A stretch of DNA of 34,747 nt from Bacteroidales bacterium. Its GTDB lineage: Bacteria; Bacteroidota; Bacteroidia; Bacteroidales; UBA932. Below the pieces are notes generated by a model. It had not been told where the DNA came from. It saw only the letters and a list, made by a program, of their open reading frames with translations, and searched no databases. Every line of letters begins with the position of its first letter. Positions within the stretch are counted from its first letter, which is position 1. Shown here piece after piece: positions 7,459 to 15,098 of this stretch. A program made the translations under genes and the position numbers. The stretch covers positions 1 through 34,747 of the forward strand of contig JAKSKI010000013.1 in NCBI GenBank assembly GCA_024401865.1. Reading direction: 5' to 3'.

Positions 7459-9995
7459 CTCACGACAAGCTCCATCCTGGCACCTTCGTCCAGCGCCTTG
7501 AGAACCTCCCTGACAGCCGATACGCTCACTCCGTCAATATATCCGGACCACATCGAGACAACGTCCCTCCCCGCCGAACTGCGGGTCATCGCCGCATCGA
7601 TAAGCGCACGGGGATTGGCATAGAAGGATGTCATCACCTGTTTGAGCGCAACCTTGTATGCATTCACCTCCGCCTCGGTAAGATCACATACCGACAGCCT
7701 GTTGACCGCAAAGCGGACTGCATCAAGGGCGCGGTACATCTTCTGTTCAGCAATATCGGAAGGCAACCCGTCCATAGAGCAGGGACGGCATCTGACAATG
7801 AGAGAATAAGAGTCCACAGGGTAGAATTCGACTTTCTCCTCGAACTCGGCATACATTCCCTCGGAAGCGAGAGCCTTCACCACCTCCTTGCGTATGGCGA
7901 CGGATGCCACCTTGAAAGTCATATAACCGTTCATACTGAATGGACTGCCGGAATTCAGGCTGACAGCGACACACGGATCTCCTTCATACGAACGCGTATA
8001 CCAACCCTGACGTAAATCCTTGCGGATGCGGGAGCGGATCTGGGAGCCCTTGCCGCATTCGAAATTGCCCAAAGTGCGGAGAAGGGTCTTCTGCAGTTCG
8101 TCCTCATCGAAATCACCCACAATCACAAAGACGCCGTCATTAATCCGGGAGAACTGGGAATTGAAATACTGCCCGACCCTCACCGGCAGGCCGCTGTCAA
8201 GTCCGTCGAGGTCCCTGACCGGCAGGAAGTCATAATCGGGACTGGCCATTTCCTGCAGAACCGCATCCGTATCTATTCCGGCTTCTGCGATACTGACGGC
8301 CTGACACTTGCGGTAATAGTCAAACCTGGCCGCGTCGTATGATCTGTCGGTCGACAGGGACAGCAGGGATTTAAGCAGATACTGGAGTCTGGTGGTGGGG
8401 GCGCTTCCGAGAATGCGCATATCAGACAGACCTACGGACACATCCATCGTGATGCCATTGACGCGCATAAGGTCGACGAATTCGTCGGCATTGATTCCGG
8501 CCACATTGAAGCATCCGAGCATATCGGACACGAACGGAGCCTCCCCGGGCTTGATTCCGGGCACGTTGGGGAGTCCTCCCTTGACCATAAGGCCATATTC
8601 GAAACGACCTTTGGTATCGGCCTGCTTGAATATCACCTTCATTCCATTGGAGAACGTCCAGGTCTGCCCTCCCGTGATGGGGTCGGGAACCGAGGATTTG
8701 AGTTTGAGCCTTGTCTTTGACTTCAATGCCGCGAGAGACAGCGTGTCCGCAAAAGAATAATCGCGGCTGTCTCCCTCTTTCCAGGCATTACTGAATATGG
8801 AGGCCATTCGCTCCGCGGGACCTGCACAACCGGACAGGGTCAACGATATGGACCTGTCAGGATTGATCAGGGCCTTGGAGAATCCGTTGAAAAACTGAAG
8901 TTCCTTCTCCGAAGACAGCCTGCGCTTGATCATAAAGTCGCAGATGTCCGACAGGGATGCAAGTGATGCGCCGTACAGGTAATTGCCGACACATTTGTCC
9001 ACATAATCCGCGTTGGTCTCCCGAAGGTCGGCTCCGGAAGCATTCGCGACAAGCTGGTCTCTGGCCATACGGTGCTCGTCTTCAGTCACTCCATCCGAGT
9101 CTATTCCTCCAAGCACGGACGCAAGCACGGCCACCGCCTCGTCAATATAGGACCTGTCAGTGGAAATGTCTATGATATAATTCTCGTCGCCTGCCTTTGT
9201 GGCACTGTCCCTGTGGACCAGGGATATCCGTCCTATCGGGATGCCGGCATCACGGAAAGAGCGCCTGATGCGCCTGTAAAGAATGGTCTCCAACTCCCTC
9301 ACAAACATCTGTGTGACAAAAGGCTGGGGTGTGTTCATCGACTCGCGCGGCACCCTGGGGCCTGTTATGCACAGACTGATGGTTGCCACCGTCCCCTCTT
9401 CACAAGGAAGGACCTCGCATTGCAGGCCCCATACGGGAGACCACTGATACGGAGCCTCGGCTTCTTCGGCCGGAAGTCTGGGTACCGTCATAGACAGCAT
9501 ATACATCCTGTCGGCAAGCTTGCCTGCGTCGATATCACCGCTGATTATCACCGCTTGAGGGCAATCTGCCGTCTTTATCATATCGAATATGAGCAGCAGG
9601 GTCGAATCGGCGGCCGGAGCGTCAAAAGCCGGAACGTTCCTGAAATTCAAAACGGTCGAGCCGTCACGATATGCTGCATATCCTTCTTTCTGATACCCTA
9701 TGCCCTTGTCCGACAGGAATTGGAACGGGCGGAGGCCCTGAATCCCTTCCACGGACGAAATTGCGTCCCGGGTACCGGACACGTCATCATAATTCTTGCG
9801 TACCAGGGCAAAATCGGCATAACCTTTGGATATGTCATTGGTGACAAGGTAATAGCTCACCCCGTCCGGCAGGACTCCCTGCACTATCCTTGGATCACGG
9901 GGAAAGGAGGGAAGACTTGTCTGGGCTCCCAGATACAGTGGCAGGACCAGAACAAGGGCTGCAATTGCGGATATATGTCTGCTGTCAATCATCAT
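7455..9995 (-). CDS. Secreted M16-like protein lacking the zinc motif (predicted pseudopeptidase)
   Basis: About 846 residues. A signal peptide is visible (ISAIAALVLVLPLYLGAQT), so the protein is periplasmic or exported. Fold features of M16 proteins recur twice: a start such as VLPDGVSYYLV near the N-terminus, and WTFSNGMKVIFKQ near the middle with DMLGCFNV and the IVGDFDEDEL strand. No HxxEH zinc motif is present anywhere. At the expected position the sequence reads DAISSVEGIQGLR, so it should be catalytically dead, as non-catalytic M16 partners often are. The open frame reaches a TTG at 10016, but that codon is part of the -7 box, so the ATG at 9995 (or the next codon, 9992) is chosen. It is followed by DUF3109 with an ATGA overlap. 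Confidence 0.85.
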   Translation of the reverse strand: MMIDSRHISAIAALVLVLPLYLGAQTSLPSFPRDPRIVQGVLPDGVSYYLVTNDISKGYADFALVRKNYDDVSGTRDAISSVEGIQGLRPFQFLSDKGIGYQKEGYAAYRDGSTVLNFRNVPAFDAPAADSTLLLIFDMIKTADCPQAVIISGDIDAGKLADRMYMLSMTVPRLPAEEAEAPYQWSPVWGLQCEVLPCEEGTVATISLCITGPRVPRESMNTPQPFVTQMFVRELETILYRRIRRSFRDAGIPIGRISLVHRDSATKAGDENYIIDISTDRSYIDEAVAVLASVLGGIDSDGVTEDEHRMARDQLVANASGADLRETNADYVDKCVGNYLYGASLASLSDICDFMIKRRLSSEKELQFFNGFSKALINPDRSISLTLSGCAGPAERMASIFSNAWKEGDSRDYSFADTLSLAALKSKTRLKLKSSVPDPITGGQTWTFSNGMKVIFKQADTKGRFEYGLMVKGGLPNVPGIKPGEAPFVSDMLGCFNVAGINADEFVDLMRVNGITMDVSVGLSDMRILGSAPTTRLQYLLKSLLSLSTDRSYDAARFDYYRKCQAVSIAEAGIDTDAVLQEMASPDYDFLPVRDLDGLDSGLPVRVGQYFNSQFSRINDGVFVIVGDFDEDELQKTLLRTLGNFECGKGSQIRSRIRKDLRQGWYTRSYEGDPCVAVSLNSGSPFSMNGYMTFKVASVAIRKEVVKALASEGMYAEFEEKVEFYPVDSYSLIVRCRPCSMDGLPSDIAEQKMYRALDAVRFAVNRLSVCDLTEAEVNAYKVALKQVMTSFYANPRALIDAAMTRSSAGRDVVSMWSGYIDGVSVSAVREVLKALDEGARMELVVR

Positions 9996-10013
9996 ATATT
10001 GTGTAGGACTATG

Positions 10014-10047
10014 CAAAATTAAAACAAAAAAATGCTATTTTTGCAAA
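10014..10047 (-). promoter_or_regulatory. -33/-7 promoter of the M16-like/DUF3109 operon
   Basis: The minus strand carries TTTG (10047-10044), a 22-base spacer and TAATTTTG (10021-10014), both matching the Bacteroidota -33 and -7 elements. The ATG at 9995 follows 18 bases later. The -33 TTTG directly abuts the -7 box of the divergent TPR gene promoter, so the two polymerase sites overlap and may compete. Confidence 0.6.
10036..10043 (+). promoter_or_regulatory. -7 promoter element of the TPR/U32 operon
   Basis: TATTTTTG matches TAnnTTTG exactly. The 43 bases to the ATG at 10087 give this transcript one of the longer leaders in the window (about 37 bases). It overlaps the region used by the divergent M16-like promoter. 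Confidence 0.55.
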
Positions 10048-10086
10048 CACTTAACTTGAATATTCATTACAAAAACAATTCCAATC

Positions 10087-10920
10087 ATGAAGAAAACCCT
10101 CATCGTCCTGGCAACTCTGGCACTTTCCGCCGCCCTGGTTTCGGCACAGGACCTGAAATCCGTATCCGAAGTTTTCAACAGCGGTGCCGCCGCTCTCAAT
10201 GAAGGCAACAAGACAGAAGCCCTGGCAGCATTCCAGCAGGCACTCACCGAAGCAACAGCTCTCGGAGAAGAGGGCAACGAAGTGGCCGGGAACTGCCGCA
10301 ACGTCATCCCCAACCTGATGGTTTCAATCTCCAAGGACATGTTCAAGGGAGGAGATATGGACGGAGCCATCGACAAAGCCAAAGAGGCTGTAGCGCTCGC
10401 CACTGAGTACGGCGACGCGGAGCAGGCGGGTTCCGCACAGAAGACTCTCGGACAGTTCCTTGTCCAGAAAGGCAGCCTGGCCCTCAAAGCCAAGGATTAT
10501 GACAAAGCCGTGGAGTCATTCAAGACTGTGCTCGAGGCCGACCCCGTCAATGGAGTGGCTGCCCTCAGGCTTGGAATGGCGCTGGCCGGCAAGGGTGACA
10601 ACGACGGAGCTCTAGAGGCTTACAACACCGCAGCCGCAAACGGACAGGAAGCCGCAGCCAAGAAGCAGATAGGCAAGCTCTATCTCATCAAGGCCAGCAA
10701 CGCTTACAAGGCAAAGGATTTCAAGACTGCTGTCGACAATGCTCTCGAGTCCATCAAGTATGATCCTTCTGCCAATGCATACAAGATTGCAGGCAATGCT
10801 TCCGCCCAGCTCAAGGACAACAAGAGCGCCGTGGAGTATTTGAGCAAATATGTCGAGATCAATCCTTCAGCTTCCGACGCAGCTCAGGTCAAGTCCACCA
10901 TCGAAGTCCTCAAGAAGTAA
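10087..10920 (+). CDS. Secreted tetratricopeptide repeat protein
   Basis: A 277-residue protein with a clear signal peptide cleaved after residue 20 (ALSAALVSA/QDL), so it is periplasmic. The rest is built of TPR-type helical hairpins. Clear units include the one starting near residue 27 (NSGAAALNEGNKTEALAAFQ), another near 130 (KGSLALKAKDYDKAVESFK), then VNGVAALRLGMALAGKGD, IKASNAYKAKDFKTAVDNAL and NASAQLKDNKSAVEYLSKYV. Codons are GC-rich and strongly biased, with many alanine and lysine residues, suggesting high expression. TPRs mediate protein-protein contacts; the partner is unknown. The U32 gene starts 13 bases after its stop, so they probably form one transcript. Confidence 0.9.
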   Translation: MKKTLIVLATLALSAALVSAQDLKSVSEVFNSGAAALNEGNKTEALAAFQQALTEATALGEEGNEVAGNCRNVIPNLMVSISKDMFKGGDMDGAIDKAKEAVALATEYGDAEQAGSAQKTLGQFLVQKGSLALKAKDYDKAVESFKTVLEADPVNGVAALRLGMALAGKGDNDGALEAYNTAAANGQEAAAKKQIGKLYLIKASNAYKAKDFKTAVDNALESIKYDPSANAYKIAGNASAQLKDNKSAVEYLSKYVEINPSASDAAQVKSTIEVLKK

Positions 10921-10933
10921 AGCTATACCTCTG

Positions 10934-12721
10934 ATGACCGCTCTGGAACTTCTGGCTCCAGCAAGGAACACTGATATCGGCATCGCGGCAATCGACTGCG
11001 GTGCCGATGCGGTATATATCGCAGGACCCGCCTTCGGCGCCCGCAAGGATGCCGGCAACCCTACCGGAAGTCTCGTCCCTCTCTGCGAATACGCCCACCG
11101 TTTCGGGGTCAGAATCTTCGTCACATTCAATATCAGCGTACGTGACGACGAACTTCCTGAGATGCACCGGCAGATGCTCGCTGCCCAGGAAGCGGGCGCT
11201 GACGCATTCATCATCAGAGACGAGAGAATCGCCTCTTGGGATGATATCCGCGTGCCCCTTCACGCATCCACCCAATGTGCTATCCGGGATGTCGGCAGAG
11301 CCCGCCATTTCGAAGCGCTCGGCTGCAAGCGTCTGATTCTGGAAAGGGAACTGTCCCTCGACACCATCAGACAGATATGCGAAGCCGTCGACTGCGAAGT
11401 GGAATTCTTCGTACACGGTGCCCTCTGCGTTTGCTACAGCGGTGAGTGCCGTCTGAGTGAATATCTCGACGGGCGCAGCGCGGACCGCGGGGAATGCATA
11501 CAGGCCTGCCGTTCGCTCTACAATCTGGAAGACGCCGGAGGCAAGGTCCTGGTCAGGGACAAGGCCCTGCTCTCACTCAAGGATTTCAATCTTCTGCACA
11601 GGTTGGAAGACCTCGCTGAAGCGGGTGTCTGCTCCTTCAAGGTGGAAGGCAGGCTCAAGAGCGAATCCTATGTCAGGAACGTGGTCCGGGCCTACAGCAT
11701 TGCACTCGATGACCTGGTGGCCAGACATCCTGACAAATACAGGAGAGCCTCGTACGGCAGGGTGACGGCAGGTTTTGTCCCCGACCTCGGCAAGTCCTTC
11801 AACCGCGGTTATACCGAACTCTTCCTCGACGGGAAACGCGGCTGCTGGTCTTCTATGGACGCACCCACTTCCATTGGGGAGCCCATAGGCCGGATTGCCC
11901 GCATAAGGCCCGCCGGCGCCAACGTCGAATTGTACCTGGACTCCCTTCCCGCCGGAACCGTACTGTGCAACGGGGACGGATTCGCATTCGTACGCGGAGG
12001 TGAGGTCATAGGATTCAGGGGAGACGTCTGCGAAGGGAGGAAGATCGTCTGCAAGAACGTCAGGGGTCTCCGTCCCGGGATACAGCTGAGCCGCAACGTG
12101 TCGGCCTCATTTGAGAAGGAAATGGACAGGAACGCCTGCCGACGTGAAATCGGGGTCACACTCAACATACATATACACGGGAAGTTCGACATAGACATAG
12201 AAGCCGTGGCGGAAGACGGCAAAAGAGCAATCAGCCCCTTCAAGGCAGATCTTGAGGTGGCGCAGAACCGCGAAAGGGCGGAAGCCGTCATCAGGGAGGG
12301 AATGTCCAGACGCGCTGAGCAGTACATCTGCCGCGTTGGGGAATTCAGAGTCTCGACTCCGGGAGGTGTGCTGCCTCTGCTGAGTGCGGCTACAGTCAAT
12401 GCGATGAGACGCGCGGTGGTCTCCGACCTCGGCTACGGGCACAAGGGAACGGACCCCCACGGGCTGAGTCTTCAGCCCAGGCAACCGTCTGATCGGGACA
12501 ATGACCCCTCCGTCCGATCTCTCCGCACTGAAGAAGGAGAGACTTCTCCTGAGAAACCGCTGATGCGGTGCAGATACTGCATCCGATACGAACTCGGGAT
12601 GTGTCCCGTACATCAGGGAGCGAAACCGTGCGGACCCCTGTTCCTGGTCAACAACGGAAGACGTCTCGCCCTCGGATTCGACTGCGGCAAATGCGAGATG
12701 ACGGTTCTGGAGGAAAGCTAA
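10934..12721 (+). CDS. U32 family protein (RlhA/TrhP-type RNA hydroxylation, "peptidase U32")
   Basis: A 595-residue cytoplasmic protein. The U32 signature is EFFVHGALCVCYSGECRLS at about residues 157-175, followed by RGECIQACRSLY (C188, C192). These cysteines are of the kind that hold the iron-sulfur cluster in this family. The N-terminus (LELLAPARNTDIGIAAIDCGADAVYI) is the typical barrel start. Characterised members (TrhP/TrhO-linked YegQ, RlhA) act in 5-hydroxylation of tRNA U34 or 23S rRNA C2501; which of these applies here cannot be told by eye. A second cysteine cluster closes the protein (CRYCIRYELGMCP, FDCGKCEM). The start is the ATG at 10934; an upstream in-frame start at 10850 lies inside the TPR gene and is rejected. 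Confidence 0.9.
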   Translation: MTALELLAPARNTDIGIAAIDCGADAVYIAGPAFGARKDAGNPTGSLVPLCEYAHRFGVRIFVTFNISVRDDELPEMHRQMLAAQEAGADAFIIRDERIASWDDIRVPLHASTQCAIRDVGRARHFEALGCKRLILERELSLDTIRQICEAVDCEVEFFVHGALCVCYSGECRLSEYLDGRSADRGECIQACRSLYNLEDAGGKVLVRDKALLSLKDFNLLHRLEDLAEAGVCSFKVEGRLKSESYVRNVVRAYSIALDDLVARHPDKYRRASYGRVTAGFVPDLGKSFNRGYTELFLDGKRGCWSSMDAPTSIGEPIGRIARIRPAGANVELYLDSLPAGTVLCNGDGFAFVRGGEVIGFRGDVCEGRKIVCKNVRGLRPGIQLSRNVSASFEKEMDRNACRREIGVTLNIHIHGKFDIDIEAVAEDGKRAISPFKADLEVAQNRERAEAVIREGMSRRAEQYICRVGEFRVSTPGGVLPLLSAATVNAMRRAVVSDLGYGHKGTDPHGLSLQPRQPSDRDNDPSVRSLRTEEGETSPEKPLMRCRYCIRYELGMCPVHQGAKPCGPLFLVNNGRRLALGFDCGKCEMTVLEES

Positions 12722-12739
12722 AAAATTTGCAAATAATTA

Positions 12740-12768
12740 TTGTTATTCAATAAATCTTTATATCTTTG
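12740..12768 (+). promoter_or_regulatory. -33/-7 promoter of the NfeD/flotillin operon
   Basis: A -33-like TTG at 12740-12742, an 18-base AT-rich spacer and an exact -7 box TATCTTTG at 12761-12768. The ATG at 12788 follows 19 bases later. The surrounding 60 bases are unusually AT-rich for this genome. Confidence 0.6.
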
Positions 12769-12787
12769 CAGAAAAAGATTTAGATTT

Positions 12788-13384
12788 ATGATTGACTGGT
12801 GGCTTTCTCTCAGCTCAGCGATGAAGATTCTTTGGGGCATCACTCTGTCCGCATCTCTCATCTTCATCATTCAGACTGTCCTCACCTTCATCGGGGCCGA
12901 CACCGATTTCAACACAGATTTCGACGTTGACACCACAGGCATAGACGGGACAGACGGCGACAGCGGAATGGGGCTTCTTACCTTCCGCAATTTCGTCAAC
13001 TTCTTCCTCGGATTCGGATGGACCTCCGTGCTGCTTCACGACAGGATCAAGTCCGATGCGGTTCTGTTTGTTGTAGCTGTTGTCATCGGAGTAGGTCTGG
13101 TGGCCGTGGTGATGCTGCTGTTCAAATGGATAAGCGGAATGCAGCAGTCCGGCAACATCGATCTCCAGAAATCAGCCGTGGGCTGCTCCGGCAAGGTCTA
13201 TATCCCCGTCCCCGCAGGAAGGAGCGGTATGGGCAAGGTGCAGATTTCCATCAACAATGCCGTACGCGAGTACAATGCCGTCACTGACGGCGAGGCTCTC
13301 AAGACCGGCAAAGACATCACGGTCGTGGAGGTCATCGGCAACGACACTGTCCTTGTAGAAGAAATGAATTCTATAATAATCTAA
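12788..13384 (+). CDS. NfeD-like membrane protein (flotillin partner)
   Basis: A 198-residue protein. Hydrophobic helices lie at about 12-35, 64-84 and 90-114. A C-terminal beta-rich domain at about 123-190 (VGCSGKVYIPVPAGRSGMGKV and onward, ending DITVVEVIGNDTVLVEE) fits the OB fold of NfeD/YuaF proteins. These are known to be encoded beside flotillins and to act with them at membrane microdomains. Between helices 1 and 2 is an aspartate-rich loop (residues 38-59, eight Asp) of a kind I do not recall from NfeD family members. The ATG at 12788 is chosen over the in-frame start at 12740 because the promoter lies between them. Flotillin follows 18 bases downstream. Confidence 0.85.
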   Translation: MIDWWLSLSSAMKILWGITLSASLIFIIQTVLTFIGADTDFNTDFDVDTTGIDGTDGDSGMGLLTFRNFVNFFLGFGWTSVLLHDRIKSDAVLFVVAVVIGVGLVAVVMLLFKWISGMQQSGNIDLQKSAVGCSGKVYIPVPAGRSGMGKVQISINNAVREYNAVTDGEALKTGKDITVVEVIGNDTVLVEEMNSIII

Positions 13385-13402
13385 CCATAAACTATCAAAG
13401 CT

Positions 13403-14815
13403 ATGCTAGTACTGATAATCGTCGCGATCGTATTCGTATCCTTCGCCGCAATCCTTGCACGCTACAAACGCTGCCCCTCTGACAAGGTTCTTGTAATCTA
13501 CGGAAAGACGGGCAAGAACAAACAGGGGGGAGTATCGTCTGCCCGCTGTATCCACGGTGGCGCCGCGTTCATCTGGCCCGTATTCCAGAGTTATTCGTTC
13601 CTCGACCTCACTCCCATTTCCATTGAGTGCAACCTTACCAACGCCCTCTCCAAGCAGAATATCCGCGTCGACGTGCCCTGCCGTTTCACCGTCGGTATCT
13701 CTACAGACCCTGACAGCATGACCAACGCCGCCGAGCGTCTGCTCGGTCTGAGCATTGACGACATCCGCGGCATCGCAACCGATATACTCTTCGGCCAGCT
13801 GCGTCTGGTCATTGCAACGATGGACATCGAGGAAATCAACGCCGACCGCGACAAATTCCTCGCCAACGTGAGCACCAACGTCGAAGCCGAACTCCGCAAG
13901 ATAGGTCTCAAACTCATCAACGTCAACGTCACCGATATCCGCGATGAATCCGGCTACATCGAGGCTCTCGGCAAGGAAGCTGCCGCCAAGGCCATCAACG
14001 ATGCCAAGAAGAGCGTCGCCGAGCAGAACCGTTACGGTGAGATCGGCAAGGCTGAAGCCGACAGGGACAAGGACATCCGTATCGCAGAGACTTCAAGGGA
14101 CACACGTATCAACACCGCCGACGCCAACGCGAAGGCCGTCGAGGGTGAGAACAACTCCAAGATAGCCATCGCCCAGTCCGACGCGCTCCGCAGGGAGAAG
14201 CAGGCTGAAGCCGAGAGAGTTGCCGTCGCTGCCGAGAAGGTTCAGGCCGCAAAGGCATTGGAGGAGGCCTACAAGTCCGAGCGCGACGCCGAACTTGCAC
14301 GCGCCGAAAGGGAGAAGGCCACCCAGCAGGCCAATGTCGTGGTTGCCGCTCAGATCGAGAAGGAGAAGATGATAATCGCAGCCGAAGCCGAAGCCGAGAA
14401 GCTCCGCAGGGAGGCTAAGGGTGAGGCTGACGCCATCTACGCCAAGATGGACGCCCAGGCTCGCGGTACCCTCGAAATCCTGACCAAACAGGCCGAGGGT
14501 TTCAACCAGATGGTCAAAGCCGCTGCAGGCGATCCTCAGAAGGCTGTGCTGATGATGATAGCCGACAGACTGCCCGAGCTCGTCCAGACTCAGGTCGAGG
14601 CCGTCAAGGGCATCAAGATCGACAAGGTCACGGTATGGGACGGGGGCAACGCCAAGGATGGCAAGACAGCCACTTCCAACTTCATTTCCGGGATGATGGG
14701 CTCTGTACCTCCCCTCGAAGACCTTTTCAAGATGGCCGGTATGAATCTGCCTTCCTACCTCAAGGGCCAGGACAGCACTGAGGAGCAGAAGTCGGAAGAG
14801 GAGGTTAAAGATTGA
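13403..14815 (+). CDS. Flotillin (SPFH domain membrane-scaffold protein)
   Basis: A 470-residue member of the flotillin/YuaG (FloT) branch of the SPFH superfamily. An N-terminal hydrophobic hairpin (residues 1-20) anchors it to the inner membrane. The SPFH domain follows (PVFQSYSFLDLTPISIEC, KQNIRVDVPCRFTVGI, RLLGLSIDDIRGIATDIL, LRKIGLKLINVNVTDIRDESGYI). Residues about 190-380 form a long Ala/Glu-rich coiled coil with repeated EAE(R/K) motifs that drives oligomerisation. The C-terminal tail ends EEQKSEEEVKD. With the NfeD-like protein upstream it forms the classical bacterial microdomain pair. The small XRE gene starts three bases after its stop. Confidence 0.95.
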   Translation: MLVLIIVAIVFVSFAAILARYKRCPSDKVLVIYGKTGKNKQGGVSSARCIHGGAAFIWPVFQSYSFLDLTPISIECNLTNALSKQNIRVDVPCRFTVGISTDPDSMTNAAERLLGLSIDDIRGIATDILFGQLRLVIATMDIEEINADRDKFLANVSTNVEAELRKIGLKLINVNVTDIRDESGYIEALGKEAAAKAINDAKKSVAEQNRYGEIGKAEADRDKDIRIAETSRDTRINTADANAKAVEGENNSKIAIAQSDALRREKQAEAERVAVAAEKVQAAKALEEAYKSERDAELARAEREKATQQANVVVAAQIEKEKMIIAAEAEAEKLRREAKGEADAIYAKMDAQARGTLEILTKQAEGFNQMVKAAAGDPQKAVLMMIADRLPELVQTQVEAVKGIKIDKVTVWDGGNAKDGKTATSNFISGMMGSVPPLEDLFKMAGMNLPSYLKGQDSTEEQKSEEEVKD

Positions 14816-14818
14816 TTT

Positions 14819-15022
14819 ATGCCGATAATAATAAATATTGACGTTATGCTCGCCCGCAGGAAAATGTCCTGCGGCGAGCTTGCTCAGAAAGTGGGGATAT
14901 CGGCCGCCAACCTGTCCATCCTCAAGACAGGCAAGGCCAAAGCCGTGAGATTCTCCACTCTCGAATCCCTATGCAAGGCTCTTGACTGCCAGCCCGGGGA
15001 CCTTCTGGAATATAAAGAGTAG
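14819..15022 (+). CDS. Small XRE/Cro-type helix-turn-helix regulator
   Basis: A 67-residue protein that is almost entirely one HTH domain. Helices around KMSCGELAQKVGISAANLSILKTGK form the recognition unit (about residues 15-40), followed by VRFSTLESLCKALDCQPGDLLEY, the typical end of the YozG-like mini-regulators of the Cro/C1 family. It probably binds DNA as a dimer. Its ATG is three bases after the flotillin stop, with the operon terminator beginning about 50 bases downstream, so it is the last gene of the NfeD-flotillin transcript. Autoregulation of that operon is plausible but not shown. In other genomes such mini-regulators usually sit beside a DUF2975 membrane gene, absent here. Confidence 0.9.
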   Translation: MPIIINIDVMLARRKMSCGELAQKVGISAANLSILKTGKAKAVRFSTLESLCKALDCQPGDLLEYKE

Positions 15023-15058
15023 CGACGGACGCAACCTCAGGGGATCAGCGTCCATCGC
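15022..15058 (+). other. Imperfect inverted repeat ahead of terminator
   Basis: GCGACGGACGC (15022-15032) and GCGTCCATCGC (15048-15058) form an 11-base stem with a single mismatch around a 15-base loop. It starts on the last base of the XRE stop codon and precedes the main terminator. It could be a binding site for the XRE dimer, a stabilising 3' structure, or part of a compound terminator. Confidence 0.45.
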
Positions 15059-15069
15059 CGCTTGTCAAT

Positions 15070-15098
15070 AAAAGTACCGGGAGACCCCGGTACTTTTT
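15070..15098. terminator. Strong bidirectional intrinsic terminator
   Basis: A 12-base perfect stem (AAAAGTACCGGG / CCCGGTACTTTT) with loop AGAC. It is T-rich on the plus-strand exit and, by symmetry, gives a T tract on the minus strand. It lies between the convergent XRE and M16 genes and touches the M16 stop codon (15098-15100), so it probably ends both the flotillin operon and the long rhamnose/aspS operon. Confidence 0.88.

Noticed and set aside
9072..10022. 316-codon plus-strand frame opposite the M16-like gene
   Set aside because: Shadow of the minus-strand gene; it runs through the divergent promoter region and shows no family resemblance.
10850..10933. N-terminal extension of the U32 gene
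   Set aside because: It lies inside the TPR coding sequence in another frame, and the family start (MTALELLAPA) is at 10934.
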